NCBI GenBank assembly: GCA_022702545.1
Contig: JAHRBC010000005.1
Span: 682,001-746,000, forward strand
Direction: 5' to 3'
Length of the DNA stretch: 64,000 nucleotides
Origin: Phycomyces nitens
Lineage: Eukaryota; Mucoromycota; Mucoromycetes; Mucorales; Phycomycetaceae
Shown here: one piece after another, positions 58,816-64,000 of the stretch
Layout: each line of letters opens with the position of its first letter
How positions within the stretch are numbered: position 1 is the first letter of the stretch
Made by a program: the position numbers and the translations under genes
Notes under the pieces: generated by a model
What the model was told of the DNA's origin: nothing
The model's input: only the letters and a program-made list of their open reading frames with translations
Database searches by the model: none

Positions 58816-59268
58816 ATGTCACTCACTACTCTTGCCTGTATTCTAGCCACACCAATCATTCTAGTGGTCATTACCTCTCTGGCCACCTTGGCCGTCATCA
58901 CAAGCACCCTGACATCGTCATTTGTCTTTCTCAGGCTCACTCTATTGACCATTGAAATCGTCTCTAGCATCACACTGGACTGCACCAACTGGATCCTCAA
59001 ATCATCTATCAGTCGCCTACAGAATAGTCTGTGGGGATGGCAATCACAGCAAAAGGTGTTACCCAAGAAGGAATACACATTTGTCCAGTCTCCAATCTCC
59101 TCCCATTTCCTCAGCCGTCCTTCTCCACAGCCCTTGTCACAAAAACGCCCCCAGATACCCCTTTTGCTTCATCAACTGCCCTGTAGAGCACCTGTCAATC
59201 CAAAGTTCTCCTTTTCTCTTCCCGTTACCCCAGATGATTCGTGCGACCATCATCAAATGGGCATTTAA
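58816..59268 (+). CDS. small membrane protein, unrecognised (150 aa)
   Basis: Single exon from ATG 58816. The first ~45 residues are strongly hydrophobic (LACILATPIILVVITSLATLAVITS, then FVFLRLTLLTIEIVSSI), consistent with one or two membrane segments or a hairpin anchor. A soluble Ser/Pro/Gln-rich tail follows. There is no catalytic motif. Hairpin-anchored small proteins of ER or lipid droplets look like this, but that is only analogy. Convergent with the KPWE-motif gene (129 bp between stops). A longer frame starts at 58801 with a non-ATG codon and is not preferred. Confidence 0.55.
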   Translation: MSLTTLACILATPIILVVITSLATLAVITSTLTSSFVFLRLTLLTIEIVSSITLDCTNWILKSSISRLQNSLWGWQSQQKVLPKKEYTFVQSPISSHFLSRPSPQPLSQKRPQIPLLLHQLPCRAPVNPKFSFSLPVTPDDSCDHHQMGI

Positions 59269-59396
59269 TGAACAAATTTATAGAATCCAGCCATTTATTT
59301 ATACTCCATACATACACAGCTTATATTACAATAAAAAAAAGACTTATATATATATACATAAAAGCCATTATTACTGCAGACATGTATCTATTCCAA

Positions 59397-60155
59397 TCAC
59401 TCTTCAGTGGTCTCCCATGGCTTACGACGCACGCTAAGCTTTGGCTGACTTGGTTTGCCCTCATTGAGAGTGTTTGGGATTTGTTTGATACCTAAGACTC
59501 ATCAATACCTCTTATTGCCTTTTCAATTGGAGCTCACCTGGGACCTCCTTGCCTGTCTCGATCATCTCGACCAGCTCTTGAAACGTAAATCGTTTGGGTG
59601 CCTGATCTGCAACTTGTTTCTCTATATTTTTTTTCATATCCTATTAGATTTTATAAATAGGACGACTGACTTGCCTTTCCATTCTCTAAAAGCCTCTAAA
59701 TCAAATGGCTCAACAAACCTAGATATTTTATTAATAAATGTCGTAATATTTGTAACTCTTACTTTGTATAGTAAAACCACTGGGCACGCTCCAAAACATC
59801 ATCAGAGCTGATTGATTCATTCTTGTATCGATTCATCAACGAAGACACACCCGACTATTTTGTTTTTTTTTTATTTGATATTTAAATATAATTATTATTA
59901 ATTTTATTATTATTATTATATATGCATATATATATAATTAATAAACAATAATGACAATAGTTGTTGTATTTTGGATATTTTATCATTATTTTGGAAACAA
60001 TCCACCAACAAAAACAAAAAAGATTACAACATTCCCAATCTCAAAAATGCATCTAGGCATTATTGGATCTAGGTTTTAATTACCTGGAATCTAGTATCAT
60101 TCTCGAAATCATACTTTGAGAATGCTTCAAAAGTCGCGTCTTGGTCAATTGACAT
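59397..60155 (-). CDS. KPWE-motif protein, PEX39-like peroxisomal import factor (predicted)
   Basis: Five exons (minus): 60155-60084, 59854-59763, 59718-59675, 59606-59538, 59491-59397, giving 123 aa with every frame closing. The N-terminal helical part (DATFEAFSKYDFENDTRFQ, LMNRYKNESISSDDVLERAQ) is followed by RFTFQELVEMIETGKEVPGIKQIPNTLNEGKP. A C-terminal K116-P-W-E119 motif sits near the end. The [ST]FxELVxxIxxGKxxPGIxxIP...KPWE arrangement is that of small fungal and animal proteins including C6orf226/Yjr012c, recently named PEX39, which assists PTS2 import with PEX7. The third intron uses a GC donor (AAAG|GCAAGT). The role is inferred from the motif only. Confidence 0.78.
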
Positions 60156-60521
60156 TGGGATGAAGAGAATGGGTTAAATGTGTTTGGGATTCAAATACAG
60201 TGAGAATGGTAAATGTTGTCACTTGAAAAAATTAAATATCCGTAACCAAAAAAAAATACAGTGTTTTTTACTTGAGATTGAGACAACTTTGGATTTTTTA
60301 GACGAATTGAAAAAAAATTGAGACGCTTTTCGAAAAAAAGATTAGACAGATCTCATTTTTTTAGACAAAATCATATTATTACCAATTGAGACGCTTTTCA
60401 TTTAATTCTAAGAAATGGACTAATTCATTATATATAACCCTGAAGAATAATCGCTTCTAGTATTTGATGGTAGTGCTATTGAGGAATATGATAATACAGT
60501 CATCGAAAATAGCAGCCTTTA
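60156..60521. repeat. repeated ATTGAGAC motif upstream of a transposase relic
   Basis: ATTGAGACGCTTTTC occurs exactly at 60317-60331 and 60385-60399, with a diverged ATTGAGACAACTTTGG near 60277. The repeats lie just before transposase-like coding and may be subterminal repeats of that element. I could not find a matching copy at the other end. Confidence 0.45.
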
Positions 60522-61037
60522 ATGCTTATTGATCTCGACACAATTCCTAAACCTCAATCAACAACGTTTGACAATAACCCATCTATTGTTCTTGAAGAAG
60601 CAAGGCAAAAGTTGTGTAAACATTTTAAAAGGTCTCAAGTATCTCTTTCCGAGTGTACAAGCATATCTGTGAAAAGTGTGTCTTTAATAAGAAACTGTAG
60701 TTGGACAAAAGGTGGAGTTCCCACAGTTGTAAAGTATATAAAAGTGTTAATGGTTTCCCTTTACCATTTGTTTTTCGTAAATCTTTAAGAAAAGAAAAGC
60801 TGTGGTACTCAAGAAAAACACAATAGCCTGTGGTTAAATTCATGGAATTAATATGGATGTTCTGGACAGAAATGACAAAACCAATACTCTCACTCCCTAC
60901 AAGGCTGGATAAGGTATACTGTAACTGTCCCAAGTATAAAAGCAGAGATTGCCAAGTGAACCGACTTTGCAACCTTTTCTTCTTAAATGTCAATGTCACC
61001 AAAGCACGCTACATGTATCTTTCAATGAAGAATCGAT
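60522..61037 (+). pseudogene. third transposase relic (Tc1/mariner-type, N-terminal part)
   Basis: 60522-60788 is open with ARQKLCKHFKRSQVSLSEC and KGGVPTVVKYIK, which resemble the region upstream of and just after the first catalytic motif in Mucorales elements. The DES/DEA catalytic block itself is missing between them, so this copy also carries an internal loss. 60830-61037 is open in another frame without recognisable motif. There is no complete element. Confidence 0.5.
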
Positions 61038-61960
61038 AAATTAAAACCCTGAAAAGCTAAAAAAAAAACACACACACACACAGACACACATTGAAAACCA
61101 TGTGGAGATTCACTATACCAATGACCCCAATATGCCCATGCTTCAACTCAAGCTAAAAGTAAATGGGTTTCCATCCTATTGCCATCGATACAAAGATGAC
61201 CTCCCAAAATCAACCGATCTTCAAGAACAAATTATTCATAGTGACAAAGAAGAGTGTTTTACATATCAATTCAACGATTATACTAGATAACCATATACAA
61301 CTTATTCAATACTTGAACAAAGTGTATCAATCTGACCAGCCAATGGATAGTGACTTTTATAAACAAGAGCAAATATCAATAAAGCAGATTTACGCAGAAG
61401 CTGTTTTAATCACTGCCTATTTGACGAGAAAACATTGGGTTTGTTTTCTACATTGTGCAGCACACCCAAGTTAGATCCAACACTTGCTGACCAAACCAGA
61501 CAGATTCAAAAGAACCATGTTTCCAAAACCAAGATACGACACCGCTCCCTTTGGGCTTTAAAAAAACGCGGATCGAGATATATTATGCTAGTCAATAAAA
61601 CTGATACTTTTATACATTTGATTTCATGTTTCTTCTTCTTCTTTTTGTTTTACTGTAGAATCATCAGCTAGACAGATACTAAATGTTAGCCCAACACACC
61701 AAGCCATATTACACGGCCTCATAAGCGAGGGGTGTAAAATAATCTGATGTATAAGGAAATCTCCTGGATAGGAGTCAACCATGACAAGACTTTGTCTTTT
61801 GGAAAATATGGTAGACAATTTGACGAAAGCTTCTTTTGTAAAGATGGCGTTTGGCTCATACAGCTCTGCCTCAAATGAACTCTTTGTAAAACGGGATACC
61901 AATAAACCCACCGTTATTCCAAGGACCACAGGAATTGTCCCATTGAAACAAGTTTCTCTG
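61038..61960. other. fragmentary open frames, unassigned
   Basis: A (CA)n run at 61067-61090 is followed by overlapping frames at 61102-61290, 61163-61474 and 61435-61671 that look like one frameshifted coding relic (YKQEQISIKQIYAEAVLITA). The family is not recognised. Likely mobile-element debris. Confidence 0.35.
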
Positions 61961-61964
61961 GACA

Positions 61965-64000
61965 ATTAAGTCTATCAGATACCGAACAGGAACAAAGTTA
62001 TGTCCTTCCAAGATCAATTTCACGCCCTTTGATCTCGCACGGAGCAAGCCGAGTTACAGGCCAAGATTGATCTCTTGGAGCCCACCACTGAATCTATTGA
62101 TAGTCAAACATCCAACCTCCTTCATGATCTGCTTGTCCATCAGTCTTACTTATAGGACCCCTCTACAGAGCTCCTGAGTCTGATGCCATTATTCTAGCAC
62201 ACGTTTTCACAAACATTCACAGAAAAAGAAAAGCAATCTCTCCTAGACAAGTGTCCACCTGTCACGGAGCTCAAGTACTCGCTTCCTTTAACCGTACCTC
62301 AAGCTACAATTTTTTTTCATCATGGCCAACAGAGAGAATACTCCTCTCTCCGACAGATCTAATATGCTGTCTCGGGTATTTTTCGACCCTTTGATGTTCT
62401 AGCCCACTCCCTTTCTCAAGTTGTTCCATATGAACACAAGCCACGCATTTTCTCCATCTTAAATTACGCTAGGGCCATAATACTACATGTTGAGGGTACA
62501 GTCAACAAACAACGCAATGAATTAGCTATTCGAACTATCAATCCTCCCTTCTCAGTGAATTCTCAATCCTCGTATTACACTATGTCCCATGGTGTGTTTC
62601 GCGAAACCATCACCTAGAAAACTGCCGCATAGAAAGCCCTTTGAGAGGCCAAGTCTTACTCTTGCCCCTGTTTTGGTTGGTCCTCTGGCCAGCCTACTAA
62701 TGACTAGCAGTTTTTTCGAGACATCCCACTACAAAACGCTGATGGGCAGCTTATATTCATTTTCAACCAAACCTTCCCTACACAGCACCTTCTTCGGCTC
62801 AAGAACCAAGCGGTTGATTCTCCTTCTTGCCAACAGGAACTCCAGTGGTGGCTCACCAACCTCTCGAAATGGAATGGTCGTCCATTAATTTCTCAAAATT
62901 GCAGCTTCAAGTTCATCTCGATGCTGGCAACAGTAGTTGGTGGGTATCTTCCAAGAACAGAATGCATACGGACATTGGACCACCAACAAATATCCAGGTT
63001 AGATCAACTGGAAGAAAATTAAGGCTGTCCAATTGACCTTGCAGACCTTCCCTTACCTCTCTAGCATGACGATCCTGGTGCATACCGACAACACTACCTC
63101 GATGAGTTACATCAACAAACAGGGTGGCACCCGGTCTCACTCATTGTCCACACCGAGGACTGAGCTTTGGGAAATGTGTATTTCCTGGAACATATCCCTT
63201 CAAGCCAAACACATCCCTAGACACCAGAATATCTAAGTTGACTGGGCATCACGCTAGATCTTCTCGAAGAATCTTTGGCGTATCTATCCTCAGTACTTTC
63301 CAGACATACAGAACATATGGGGCCCTCACGACGTAGATCTCTTTGCCGACTGCCTTACTGCACTTCTCCCCAAGTATGTCTCATGGAAGATCGCCTCAGG
63401 CTCAATGGCAACGGATGTTCTCTATCTCATGAACCATTTTCAAGAACTCATACCTGAATCCACCATGGAACTTGACTTTACCTTGCTTGCACAAGATACA
63501 GAAGGATAAGATCACAGCGACCATAGTGGTTTCCCTTTGGGCGAGTGCAATCTGGTTCCCTCTCCTTCAGTCAATGGCTATCTCTCTCCCACTTCTCCTG
63601 ACCGCCAAGACCATCGAAACCATGTCTCCTCTCACCCCACACCCCTTGCCCCACACGAGGTAGAAGTTCCCCGTGTGGCAAGTCTCAAGCGCACTCTCAA
63701 CAATCCACAACTTTCAGATGCTTCACGCCAACTCTTCACCAACTCTTTAACTGAGTCTAGACCCACCAACAATAGTTATGTCAGAAGCCAATGTCTATTC
63801 ATTCCCTGGGTCATAGCCAACGAGGTTTCTCTCTCTCACTTGACTGTCAAAGATATGATCAACTTCTTTACTTCTCCTGACATATCTAATTATGGTCTCA
63901 ACACTCTACAACTCTTCCGTGTTGTCATACATTGACTACACCATCACCCTGCGTCCTTAACAAACGACGACCGACTTCGAGATTTGTTCCAGCTTCTCAA
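61965..64000 (+). mobile_element. degenerate DIRS-type retrotransposon (RT/RNase H, tyrosine recombinase), cut by window end
   Basis: Plus-strand coding spread over all three frames with many stops. About 62200-62350 resembles the gag-like part (ISPRQVSTCHG..). At 62860-63240 there is an RNase H-like stretch: QVHLDAGNSSWW, then LVHTDNTTSMSYINKQGGT with the conserved Asp-Asn, and LQAKHIPRHQN. From about 63690 to the end a tyrosine-recombinase N-terminal domain is visible (NNSYVRSQCLFIPWV, HLTVKDMINFFT). The order RT-RH-YR and lack of an integrase are diagnostic of DIRS elements. No copy of the characteristic split or inverted termini is inside the window. Confidence 0.72.

Noticed and set aside
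1..64000. tRNA, rRNA and CRISPR arrays
   Set aside because: I looked for B-box-like GGTTCGAATCC, rRNA landmarks and regularly spaced repeats and found none convincing. tRNAscan-SE or Infernal would settle small RNAs.

Overview
The window is a piece of a filamentous-fungal nuclear genome, most probably Mucoromycota (Mucorales or a relative). The genes are compact and cut by many short introns, mostly about 45-115 nt. Spacers are AT-rich and full of TA, TAA and GA simple repeats. The gene set combines ordinary fungal genes (VHS-GAT adaptor, Rxt2, Swi3, Gpx3 type) with genes that ascomycete yeasts lack (a RalGAP-beta homologue). One intron carries U12-type (AT-AC) splice signals, which among fungi are reported from Mucoromycota. 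Fragments of Tc1/mariner-type and DIRS-type elements occur, as does a broken member of a family with a PD-(D/E)XK-like signature. No rRNA, tRNA or CRISPR array was recognised.

Layout. 1-6.8 kb: gene-poor, dominated by a giant palindrome (two arms of about 790 bp) between two direct repeats of about 260 bp. 6.8-15 kb: a single-pass membrane protein (+), NAD-dependent glycerol-3-phosphate dehydrogenase (-), choline/ethanolamine phosphotransferase (+) and an unknown helical protein (-). 16.8-25.4 kb: four multi-exon minus-strand genes, namely a coiled-coil protein with proline-rich repeats, a VHS-GAT adaptor, a PH-domain protein and a zinc-finger/helical-repeat protein. 26.7-27.2 kb: an 11-bp minisatellite. 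28.4-31.9 kb: TRM7 (+) and SWI3/RSC8 (-). 32-33 kb: a deleted Tc1/mariner-type transposase. 33.4-41.5 kb: mitochondrial ribosomal uS5m (-) head-to-head with complex I NDUFS8 (+), a C2H2 transcription factor (+), an RXT2-like gene with the AT-AC intron (+) and a low-complexity protein (-). 41.5-46.4 kb: pseudogenes and transposase relics. 46.4-54 kb: the RalGAP-beta homologue (-), divergent from a heat shock factor (+). 54.8-60.2 kb: an unrecognised 161-aa gene (-), glutathione peroxidase (-), a small membrane protein (+) and a KPWE-motif, PEX39-like protein (-). 60.2-64 kb: transposase and DIRS-type retrotransposon debris running off the window end.

Functional links. GPD1 makes glycerol 3-phosphate and its divergent neighbour CEPT1 makes phosphatidylcholine/ethanolamine; the 1.1-kb spacer holds two exact copies of ACCTTCACGTGAAG plus a third CACGTG. 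uS5m and NDUFS8 are both mitochondrial and share a 205-bp spacer. The HSF and RalGAP-beta genes also start close together. Exon joins given below were worked out by hand from reading frame, splice signals and remembered family alignments. Frame sums close for every complete gene model. For RalGAP-beta the first exon and start codon were not found.
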